From positions 1 to 45,933 of the forward strand of contig JAGOPQ010000003.1 of NCBI GenBank assembly GCA_017991915.1: a stretch of DNA of 45,933 nucleotides, in the 5' to 3' direction. The stretch's first letter is position 1. Each line of letters begins with the position of its first letter. Source of the DNA: Minisyncoccota bacterium (lineage in GTDB: Bacteria > Patescibacteriota > Minisyncoccia > Phycocordibacterales > UBA9973). The position numbers and the translations under genes are program-made. Of the stretch, positions 25,006 through 31,758 are shown in pieces. The notes beneath the pieces are model-generated. The model saw nothing but the letters and a program-made list of their open reading frames with translations. It did not search any database and was not told the DNA's origin.

Positions 25006-26891
25006 TAGTGAACCGCTTCGGTCCTAAAACCAAAATATCTATTTTCATAATATTCTCAGTAGCCATAGGTATATGGGCTAGTTCTTTGTTGTTCAATCGT
25101 GCGGTGCATGATAATTCTCAAGCTTCAGTTTTAGGTGGAGCCTCTGGAGAAATCATAGAAGCCAAAGGTCCAGCTTATTCGTATTCCACCAAAGATATAA
25201 CTAAAAAACCTCGAGTATCTGCCGAGGCGTATGTCGTCGGAGACCTAGATACCGGAGAAACCATCCTAACTAAAAATGAAGACAAGAAATTCCCCATAGC
25301 TTCAGTCAGTAAATTGATGACAGCCTTGGTTTCAACAAATACATTGGATGTAAACAATCAAGTGCAGATTTCCAAACAAGCTCTGTCAACTGAAGGCTCC
25401 AATGGAAATTTCCGACTGAACGATTTAGTAAAGATAGACGACATCCTGTATCCGCTTTTGATTGAGTCCAGCAATGACGCAGCGGAAGCTCTGGCTTTGA
25501 GCGCTGGCAGAGATTCTTTTTTACAAAACATGAACGCATCGGCCAAAGAAATAGGACTCGAGTCTACTTCGTTTGAAGACCCTAGTGGACTATCCCCTCG
25601 CAATATTTCTACTACCTTAGATTTATTTAAACTCGCGAAATATATCAAAGACCAAAAGCCAGAAATATTTCAAATCACCACCAACAGAAGCCACAAAGAT
25701 GCCAAGCACACTTGGTTTAGCAACAATCAATTCTTGAAAGACATTGGCTACACTGGGGGCAAGAGCGGCTACACAGATGAAGCATTGCAAACCGTCGTCT
25801 CTACCTTTTCCCTACCCATCCCTGGATTAGATGAACCTACACCCCGCCCTATCGCCATCACCTTGCTACGTAGTCGAGACAGACACAAAGACGTAGAGAG
25901 TATTTTAAAATATTTAAAGACTAATGTTACTTATGGTGAAGGGATTGCTAGCTTGTCACAAATAATCAAAGACCCGCTACCACCTGTACCAGAAATAAAA
26001 GAGCCAGACTTTGTGAGCTTGGCTTTCGCGGGTGACATCATGCTAGACCGAGGAGTAAAAAATTCAGTCATGAAAAATTTCGGTGGAGATTACTCAAAAC
26101 TTTTTGACAATTTAGACATTTTAAATAAATCCGATGTCGTATTTGCCAACTTGGAGGGTACGGCTTCCGACCAAGGCAAGGACTTGCACAACCTGTACTC
26201 ATTCCGCATGGATCCATCTGTGATACCAGCACTCGCTGGGGCTGGTATAAATATATTGTCAGTCGCCAACAACCATGTCGGTGACTGGGGACGAGACTCT
26301 TATGCTGACACATTGTCTCGCCTGCGAGAGAATGAAATTCTCTACACTGGTGGCGGATCAAACATTGCCGAAGCTGAACTGCCAGCGACTATGGAGAAAT
26401 ACGGCATCCGCCTCGGGTTCTTGGCTTTTTCTGACAAAGGTCCAGAGTGGATGAAGGCTACTGCCACCACAGCCGGCATACTCTCCGCGAACAACCCTCG
26501 CTTTGAGGAAATAATAAATAACGCTTCGAAACAAGTTGATTACCTTATCGTCTCCTTCCACTTCGGTGAAGAATACCAAGGAAAACATGACGCGCGACAA
26601 GAGGCACTTGCCCACCGTGCAGTAGATAATGGTGCAAAAATAGTCATCGGACATCATCCACACGTAATACAAGACACTGAAGTTTATAAAAATAGTTATA
26701 TCGTTTACTCTCTGGGTAATTTTATTTTTGACCAAAAATTTAGCAAGGCCACAATGGAAGGTATGTTGCTAGAATTAAAATTGGGTAAAGACGGCAGTAT
26801 CTCAGCTACAAAAAATATAGTGAAGTTGAATAATGTTTTCCAACCAGACTCTGTGGTTTTGGGCAAAGAGGAGAAAATAATTACTCAATAA
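25002..26891 (+). CDS. D,D-carboxypeptidase fused to a CapA-type domain
   Basis: 629 residues. A membrane segment (about 11-31) leads to a serine D,D-carboxypeptidase domain of the PBP5/DacA type, with the SxxK motif SVSK (Ser101, Lys104), SSN (156-158) and KSG (254-256, the KTG box). After a proline-rich linker (about 323-336) a complete CapA/PgsA-like metallophosphatase-type domain follows: GDIMLDRG (344), NLEGT (383), VANNHVGDWG (421), FHFGEEY and IGHHPHVIQ. The first half should trim peptidoglycan stem peptides; CapA proteins act in poly-gamma-glutamate synthesis or anchoring, with unclear chemistry. Both halves would be extracytoplasmic. The ATG overlaps the rnr stop, so the two are coupled. 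Confidence 0.9.
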   Translation: MIVNRFGPKTKISIFIIFSVAIGIWASSLLFNRAVHDNSQASVLGGASGEIIEAKGPAYSYSTKDITKKPRVSAEAYVVGDLDTGETILTKNEDKKFPIASVSKLMTALVSTNTLDVNNQVQISKQALSTEGSNGNFRLNDLVKIDDILYPLLIESSNDAAEALALSAGRDSFLQNMNASAKEIGLESTSFEDPSGLSPRNISTTLDLFKLAKYIKDQKPEIFQITTNRSHKDAKHTWFSNNQFLKDIGYTGGKSGYTDEALQTVVSTFSLPIPGLDEPTPRPIAITLLRSRDRHKDVESILKYLKTNVTYGEGIASLSQIIKDPLPPVPEIKEPDFVSLAFAGDIMLDRGVKNSVMKNFGGDYSKLFDNLDILNKSDVVFANLEGTASDQGKDLHNLYSFRMDPSVIPALAGAGINILSVANNHVGDWGRDSYADTLSRLRENEILYTGGGSNIAEAELPATMEKYGIRLGFLAFSDKGPEWMKATATTAGILSANNPRFEEIINNASKQVDYLIVSFHFGEEYQGKHDARQEALAHRAVDNGAKIVIGHHPHVIQDTEVYKNSYIVYSLGNFIFDQKFSKATMEGMLLELKLGKDGSISATKNIVKLNNVFQPDSVVLGKEEKIITQ

Positions 26892-26900
26892 AAACGCAAG

Positions 26901-26934
26901 GAGCCTCGACCGTCATGTAGACCGGCCGAGGCTC
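26901..26934 (-). terminator. terminator of unit C3
   Basis: GAGCCTCG (26901-26908) pairs with CGAGGCTC (26927-26934); four further inner pairs including one G-U extend the stem to 12. On the minus strand CTTGCGTTTTTATTG follows. It separates C3 from the convergent carboxypeptidase gene. Confidence 0.75.
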
Positions 26935-26944
26935 GTGATGCTCT

Positions 26945-27346
26945 CTAATATCGCGAGAGAGCTTCGCTTCCATCCACGAACTGTGAATTCAGGGCCATTT
27001 TGATGCTGTCGGGAACCTTGAATCCCAAATCATGGGCGAGCCTATGATTGGCCCAAAATTCATTCTTGGCCTTGTCGACCCGCTCCTTGATCTGATTTTC
27101 TGCGTACTCCGTCACCCCACAAACCGGGGATTGAGCGTAGAATTTCCTCTGTTCTTCAAACAACTTCGTCAGCTCTGTGGCAAACTCCCTCATCCGAGCC
27201 GTCACCACGTCCTGCGTGACGAACTGATCGATGAACCGACGGCGGCGAGTGATGAACTTGTACGCATCCTTGACCGCGACACCCAACAGGCCGATCGCGA
27301 ACAACACAAGAACAACCTGGGCCGCGTGCTTCAGAAACTCCAACAT
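26945..27346 (-). CDS. small single-span membrane protein, G+C-rich (unit C3)
   Basis: 133 residues. A hydrophobic segment near the N-terminus (about 8-26, AAQVVLVLFAIGLLGVAV) is followed by RRRR, which predicts a cytoplasmic remainder, then a long, probably helical and coiled region (VTARMREFATELTKLFEEQ). I recognise no family. A near-perfect Shine-Dalgarno GGAGGTGAT (27349-27357) precedes the ATG. The promoter is strong and the leader structured. Like C1 and C2 it is richer in G+C than its neighbours and has its own terminator, suggesting acquisition as an independent unit. Confidence 0.8.
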   Translation of the reverse strand: MLEFLKHAAQVVLVLFAIGLLGVAVKDAYKFITRRRRFIDQFVTQDVVTARMREFATELTKLFEEQRKFYAQSPVCGVTEYAENQIKERVDKAKNEFWANHRLAHDLGFKVPDSIKMALNSQFVDGSEALSRY

Positions 27347-27365
27347 GGATCACCTCCAAGGAACA

Positions 27366-27429
27366 TTTCCGGCGTAATGCCATGAGGAGTTCTTCTCCCC
27401 AAGAAAGGTGTTCTTCACCTTTACGGAAA
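27366..27429 (-). promoter_or_regulatory. structured 5' leader of unit C3
   Basis: The RNA read from the minus strand has two neighbouring hairpins with identical AAGAA loops: AAAGGTG/CACCTTT (27404-27422) and GGAG/CTCC (27386-27398). A six-pair stem TTTCCG/CGGAAA (27424-27429 with 27366-27371) encloses both, making a three-way junction. It lies between the promoter and the Shine-Dalgarno site, where a riboswitch or a protein-binding leader would be. I recognise no known class. Confidence 0.6.
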
Positions 27430-27442
27430 TAACTACTTATAT

Positions 27443-27471
27443 ATTATATCATAATAAACAACCAAAGTCAA
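27443..27471 (-). promoter_or_regulatory. promoter of unit C3
   Basis: Minus strand: -35 TTGACT (27466-27471), 17 bases, extended -10 TGA-TATAAT (hexamer 27443-27448). Nearly ideal. Predicted start about 27436, leader about 90 bases. Confidence 0.87.
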
Positions 27472-27477
27472 AGAATT

Positions 27478-29727
27478 CTATTTCGCAATAGCTACTGCTT
27501 CATCAAAACGAACAGATAGGAGCTTGGAAGCTCCGTCGCCACCGATGGTAACTCCGTACAGCATCCCCGCTCGGGACATGGTCTCGCGGTTATGGGTCAC
27601 CACTATGAGTTGTGAATATTTAGAAAGTTTTTCGAGCATATCTCCGTATTTTCTGGAGTTCGCTTCATCAAGCGCTGCATCAGTTTCATCTAGTACTAGA
27701 AATGGCGGTGGATTTACTTGAGACATGGCAAAGAGTAAGGCGATAGATGTCAGTGATCGTTCACCACCGGATAGTGCATGGAGTTCCTTTACCTTCTTGT
27801 GTGGCAGTGACACGTCTATCTCTATGCCCTGCTCGAGTACTAATTTATTCTCATCATCACTTGAGCTGAAATCTTCACCATATCCCGTTTCCGCCTCATC
27901 GGCGGATCGCCGGCGAGGCGATTTATTTTCCACAACTACGTTTAGTGACCCATGTCCTCCACCAAACATGAGTGAGAAGAATTCTTGGAACTCAACATTT
28001 ATTTTCTTGATTCCATTTTTAAATTCTAGGTCTATCTTTTCTTTTAAGTCAGCCATTATCTTCTCGAGTGACACCACACTCGCCTGCAAGTCTTCTATTT
28101 CTTTCGCCAGAAAAGCATCACGCTGTGAAACCTCTTCAAATTCTTTGACTACTTCGTGCCCACCAGTACCAGCGTCTTCGAGCTTTATCTTTATTCGTTC
28201 AATTCTTCTGCGTAAGTCTTCCTGAGCTACCCCATCTATTTGTCCCTCTATTTCAAAATGTTTGTAAGCCAAAACTTCCACTCCGATCAAGGCATGGCCT
28301 TCTTTGATTTCATTTTCCAAAGCTTCCTCACCTTTTTTGAGGTTCTCTTCTTTCATGTTTATCATGCTTAGCGCACTTGAGAGTTCTTGATGTTTCACCT
28401 TCCAAGTGAACTTCTCACGCTCTTTGTCGCGAAGTGATTCCATCTCAGCATTTATATCTCGCTTCAGTGCTTCAGCAGATAAAGACATCTGGTGTTCTTC
28501 ATCCTCAATTTTCTTCATCTCGGAAACAATCTCCGCTTGATTTTGTTTCAAGTCTGCCACAGCATGCACTTGTGGTCGGCCAGCTTCTGGCTTTTTGTTG
28601 AATTTATTTAAAATATTTTTGATACTTTGGAGAATGGGTTTGATTTCATCCATACTCTCCTTGGCGATAGCTTCATTGATAGAATCATTGACCTCATCCA
28701 AAATACTTTTGATTTCTTCTTGAGAAATCACCACCATGTCTGGCTCTTGCTCTCTTCTGGATTCCTCCATCTCTATCATTCCTTCGATACGGCCGAGTTT
28801 GCGCTCCATATCATTCTTGATATTACGAATTTCATTGATTTTCTTTTCAATCGCGCGAAGCTCTTCTATTTTTGGATTATTCTTGGTAGAGTTTTCATCA
28901 TCAGTTTCAGCAATACGCGCATCCACCTCTCGTAGCTCCTGTACTATCTTGTTTTTCTCAGATGATAATGCGTGTTTCTGATTTTCTAAATACAAACTTT
29001 CCTTCTTGAGGTATTCTCGGTATAAAGTAGCCAGCTCCACTTGCATCTCTTTGGTCTTTTCAAATTTCTCTACTTGCTTACGCAAAAAGTTTAAGTGTGG
29101 AGCATTTTCTCGACGAAGCATGGTCACTTCTTTCATGTTTAGATTGGTGCGTTCGAGTTTGCGTTCACTATCTTTGATGCGATATTGATACACCTTGAGT
29201 CCGAGCGCGTCTTCTACCATCTCCCGTCTATCACGTGGAGATGCATTCAATATTCTGTCAGCTTCACCTTGAGAAATGATGTGGTGTCCAGACGAACCGA
29301 TGTTCACAGAAGAAAGTAGGTTGTGGATATCTTTGAGTCTAACTTCAGAACCATTTAAAATATATTTATTGAGTCCATCCGGAAAAACTTCACGAGAAAT
29401 AGAGATGGTATCATAATTCAAATCTACATTTTCACCGTCAGCGTTGGAAAGTTTGAAAATCTTATCCGCATTATTGAAATATATTGTCACCTTGGCTCGA
29501 GTCCCCTTCGGGGCATTCTTGGAACCCTTGAATATCATGTCGGCTCCAGCCTTACCACGCATAGACTTCATGGACTGCTCACCTAGCACAAATCGGATAG
29601 ACTCCACTACATTGGATTTACCAGAACCATTTGGACCCACGACAGAAACTATCGGGCTGACGAATTCCAAATTTGTTTTTTGGGCGAAAGATTTAAATCC
29701 GTTTATCTCTAAATTAAGAAGTCGCAT
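27478..29727 (-). CDS. smc: SMC chromosome-condensation ATPase lacking a hinge
   Basis: 749 residues. The N-terminal half-ATPase MRLLNLEINGFKSF with Walker A GPNGSGKSN (31-39) and the C-terminal half with signature LSGGERS (about 652) and Walker B PFLVLDETDAALDE are complete, so the ATPase should function. Between them are coiled-coil segments, but no hinge domain with its usual glycine-rich elements; the arms meet in a short stretch around residues 360-390 (NKFNKKPEAGRPQ). Typical bacterial SMC is about 1150-1200 residues, so arms and hinge are missing by size as well. No frameshift is evident. A G+C palindrome encodes about residues 603-612. No scpA or scpB is nearby. Confidence 0.88.
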   Translation of the reverse strand: MRLLNLEINGFKSFAQKTNLEFVSPIVSVVGPNGSGKSNVVESIRFVLGEQSMKSMRGKAGADMIFKGSKNAPKGTRAKVTIYFNNADKIFKLSNADGENVDLNYDTISISREVFPDGLNKYILNGSEVRLKDIHNLLSSVNIGSSGHHIISQGEADRILNASPRDRREMVEDALGLKVYQYRIKDSERKLERTNLNMKEVTMLRRENAPHLNFLRKQVEKFEKTKEMQVELATLYREYLKKESLYLENQKHALSSEKNKIVQELREVDARIAETDDENSTKNNPKIEELRAIEKKINEIRNIKNDMERKLGRIEGMIEMEESRREQEPDMVVISQEEIKSILDEVNDSINEAIAKESMDEIKPILQSIKNILNKFNKKPEAGRPQVHAVADLKQNQAEIVSEMKKIEDEEHQMSLSAEALKRDINAEMESLRDKEREKFTWKVKHQELSSALSMINMKEENLKKGEEALENEIKEGHALIGVEVLAYKHFEIEGQIDGVAQEDLRRRIERIKIKLEDAGTGGHEVVKEFEEVSQRDAFLAKEIEDLQASVVSLEKIMADLKEKIDLEFKNGIKKINVEFQEFFSLMFGGGHGSLNVVVENKSPRRRSADEAETGYGEDFSSSDDENKLVLEQGIEIDVSLPHKKVKELHALSGGERSLTSIALLFAMSQVNPPPFLVLDETDAALDEANSRKYGDMLEKLSKYSQLIVVTHNRETMSRAGMLYGVTIGGDGASKLLSVRFDEAVAIAK
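27892..27920. repeat. G+C-rich palindrome inside smc
   Basis: Two 13-base arms (27892-27904 and 27908-27920) around a three-base centre pair at 11 positions plus one G-U. In the smc frame it encodes the basic-acidic stretch PRRRSADEAE just before the C-terminal ATPase half. The surroundings are A+T-rich. The frame is kept open, as in palindromic elements known from Rickettsia genes. Confidence 0.75.
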
Positions 29728-29738
29728 AATGCAAAGTA

Positions 29739-29768
29739 ATTATAGCCAAAATGTATTAGTCTAGCCAA
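29739..29768 (-). promoter_or_regulatory. smc promoter, very short leader
   Basis: Minus strand: -35 TTGGCT (29763-29768), 18 bases, -10 TATAAT (29739-29744), 12 bases before the ATG at 29727. The predicted leader is about five bases without a Shine-Dalgarno site. The promoter lies over the 3' end of rnc. Confidence 0.6.
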
Positions 29769-30451
29769 TTTCTTACTTTTAATGCTGCTTCTGCGGCCTT
29801 TTGTTCGGCTTCTTGTTTGCTCTTACCTTTACCTTCGGCTATAAGGTCAGTACCAAAGAAAATTCCCACTGTAAAATGTTTATCGTGATCTAGTCCACTT
29901 TCGTGAGTAACTTTATAGGATGGAGTCAATGACACATATTCCTGTGCTTTTTCTTGAACCAAAGACTTTGAATCTCGCCAGAGTTTCTTGCTGACTATCT
30001 CATCAGTTTTGTGAAGTAAGGTTTTAGTTATAAATTTTTCAGCTGTATCATAGCCCTGATCTAGGTACACTGCTCCGACATAGGCCTCATAAGTATTCGC
30101 TAGGATATATTGTCTAGCCTTGCCCATATCTTTGGACTCACCCTTGGAAAGAAGCAGGAAATCATTCATACCAATTTCTAAAGCCATACCAGAGATAATG
30201 ATAGCGTTCACGAGTGCACTGCGCACCGCGGTCAACTCACCTTCATTAAAGGTTGGATATTTTTTATATAAATAATCTGTCACTATGAGTTCGATGACTG
30301 CATCACCGAGGAATTCTAGGCGTTCGTTGTGGGAAGTACCTGCGGATGGATTTTCATTGATATAGGAACGATGAACAAAAGCTTGCTTTAGTAGGCTCTT
30401 ATCTTTAAAAAATATCTTTGTCTTTTTCTCAAAATCTTCAAACTGAATCAT
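29756..30451 (-). CDS. rnc: ribonuclease III
   Basis: 231 residues. The catalytic signature HNERLEFLGDAV (41-52) with its acidic metal ligands is intact, and a second acidic site lies in ANTYEAYVGAVYLDQGY. A double-stranded RNA-binding domain ends the protein (about 160-229, GKSKQEAEQKAAEAAL). It cuts long duplex RNA in rRNA and mRNA processing. It lies downstream of nusB-Nudix, separated by the heptamer repeat, and 28 bases before smc; the rnc-smc order is common in bacteria. Confidence 0.97.
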   Translation of the reverse strand: MIQFEDFEKKTKIFFKDKSLLKQAFVHRSYINENPSAGTSHNERLEFLGDAVIELIVTDYLYKKYPTFNEGELTAVRSALVNAIIISGMALEIGMNDFLLLSKGESKDMGKARQYILANTYEAYVGAVYLDQGYDTAEKFITKTLLHKTDEIVSKKLWRDSKSLVQEKAQEYVSLTPSYKVTHESGLDHDKHFTVGIFFGTDLIAEGKGKSKQEAEQKAAEAALKVRNWLD

Positions 30452-30453
30452 GT

Positions 30454-30520
30454 GTTTAGGCTCTGGGCGTCTAGGCTCTAGGCATTAGCATTTGCTAGCG
30501 CCTAAGGCCTAATGCCTAAC
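30454..30520. repeat. heptamer-built inverted repeat, copy 2
   Basis: Left arm units TTTAGGC, TCTGGGC, TCTAGGC, TCTAGGC, ATTAGC; short centre; right arm GCTAGC followed by GCCTAA, GGCCTAA, TGCCTAA. The architecture and units are as in the copy at 21566, but the sequence is not identical. It fills the gap between nusB-Nudix, whose stop codon lies within it, and rnc. Confidence 0.85.
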
Positions 30521-31436
30521 TGCTATTTTTACTAATAATATCGACAGCTTTGGCCACCAATGGAATGATGTCATTATAAATTCTAAGCTCTGGAATCTCA
30601 GCCAAACTAAACCACTTGGCCCCATCTAGTCCGCCTGACTTCTCCAGCATCAGCTCTTTGTATTCACTGTGCGCCAAGAAATATGTGACCTTCTTCAAGA
30701 GCTTACCTTTTTCTGGGTGAGAAGCAACATATTGATTCTCGCCGAGCTGTTCTTTGATTTCAATATCTAGGCCAATTTCTTCTTTGATTCTTTTAATTGT
30801 CCCCTCATCTTCAGCCTCGCCTTCATTGATGTGCCCTTTAGATAAAGTCCAATAACCGAAAACATCATGCACAAAAGCTAAATACAGAGAGTCACCTTGT
30901 GTGGAATAAACCAAAGCACCGCCAAATTTCTCAACTGGCAACTTGGTGATATCTACCGGTTCATTTTTATTTTTTCTTTTACTTTGTTCGTCCTTACCTG
31001 GTTCACCGAGTTCTTTGTAAACTGCACCGAGTACGCCATTTACGAACTTTCCAGAATTCTCACCACCGAAAGTCTTCGCCAACTCTATGGCTTCATTGAT
31101 AGCCACCTTTGGAGGAACTTGGGTTCGATCTCCAAACAAAAGTTCAGACAAACCAATACGTAGAATGTTTCTATCTACAATAGAAATCTTGGAAAGTGGC
31201 CAATCTGGCGCAGCTTTTTCTATGATTTCATCAATCACAGTAGTTTTCTTTAAAACAGTGTCGACTAGAGATAGGACAAATGTATCGTCCTCGAGTCCTG
31301 GTGCAAATTCTTTTAGATTTCTACTTAGTGCTTCTTTTACTTTGAGGTCATCCCAAGTTTTACCGCCGGACTGCATAAAATCCCACTCAAAAAGTGTCTG
31401 GAGCACTATTGATCTGGAAAGGTGCCTATTTGCCAT
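30516..31436 (-). CDS. nusB: NusB fused to a Nudix hydrolase domain
   Basis: 306 residues. Residues 1 to about 143 are a complete NusB (SRSIVLQTLFEWDF, VDRNILRIGLSELLF, VAINEAIELAKTFGGENSGKFVNGVLG split over motifs), the transcription antitermination factor that binds boxA RNA with S10. After a lysine-rich linker (about 149-160) a Nudix domain follows, with the box at 201-223: GHINEGEAEDEG then IKRIKEEIGL. The paired glutamates are present, but the usual Arg-Glu before them is Lys-Arg. The fold resembles Ap4A/NTP pyrophosphohydrolases. The stop codon lies in the heptamer repeat. Confidence 0.93.
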   Translation of the reverse strand: MANRHLSRSIVLQTLFEWDFMQSGGKTWDDLKVKEALSRNLKEFAPGLEDDTFVLSLVDTVLKKTTVIDEIIEKAAPDWPLSKISIVDRNILRIGLSELLFGDRTQVPPKVAINEAIELAKTFGGENSGKFVNGVLGAVYKELGEPGKDEQSKRKNKNEPVDITKLPVEKFGGALVYSTQGDSLYLAFVHDVFGYWTLSKGHINEGEAEDEGTIKRIKEEIGLDIEIKEQLGENQYVASHPEKGKLLKKVTYFLAHSEYKELMLEKSGGLDGAKWFSLAEIPELRIYNDIIPLVAKAVDIISKNSS

Positions 31437-31464
31437 TTTATAAAAAACAAAAATTACTTAATTG

Positions 31465-31695
31465 CTATTTGCCCGCTTCTGCTTTCTTGGCTTTTGCTTT
31501 CTTTTGTTTCTTTTCTGCCTTTTTAACCAAATCTACTACCTTTATTCCACGGTAAAAACCACAAGCAGGACACACGGTGTGTCGTCTTTTTAGGGCTTTA
31601 CAGTTCTCGCATGCAGAAAAACTGGTACTCTCGAGCGCGTGGTGAGAGCGACGGTTTTTTGTATGCGATTTTGTATGTCTCATTCGTACTACCAT
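31465..31695 (-). CDS. rpmF: 50S ribosomal protein L32
   Basis: 76 residues: MRHTKSHTKNRRSHHAL, then a zinc ribbon (CENC, then CPAC) and a lysine-rich tail (KKAEKKQKKAKAKK). L32 is a small late-assembling 50S protein. The ATG at 31695 adds MVVR before the conserved start; the ATG at 31683 is an alternative. Predicted transcription starts about 4 bases before 31695. The gene is divergent from thrS and upstream of nusB-Nudix (28-base gap), probably in one transcript. Confidence 0.93.
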   Translation of the reverse strand: MVVRMRHTKSHTKNRRSHHALESTSFSACENCKALKRRHTVCPACGFYRGIKVVDLVKKAEKKQKKAKAKKAEAGK

Positions 31696-31705
31696 AATGT
31701 CCTTA

Positions 31706-31733
31706 AATATAGCATATAAAACGTGAAATGCAA
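31706..31733 (-). promoter_or_regulatory. rpmF promoter
   Basis: Minus strand: -35 TTGCAT (31728-31733), 16 bases, extended -10 TGC-TATATT (hexamer 31706-31711), 11 bases before the ATG at 31695. It overlaps the divergent thrS promoter. Confidence 0.6.
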
Positions 31734-31751
31734 ATAAGGATGTGATATTAT
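31723..31751 (+). promoter_or_regulatory. thrS promoter, leaderless type
   Basis: -35 GTGAAA (31723-31728), 17 bases, extended -10 TGA-TATTAT (hexamer 31746-31751), 8 bases from the ATG at 31759. The upstream ATG at 31750 lies inside the -10 and is therefore not in the message. Confidence 0.65.
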
Positions 31752-31758
31752 GAGGTTT

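Noticed and set aside
27892-27920. Identity with Rickettsia palindromic elements
   Set aside because: The behaviour is similar, but I see no sequence match I could defend; treated as analogous only.
27478-29727. SMC shortened by a frameshift or split gene
   Set aside because: One continuous frame contains both ATPase halves in register, and no leftover hinge-coding sequence lies nearby.
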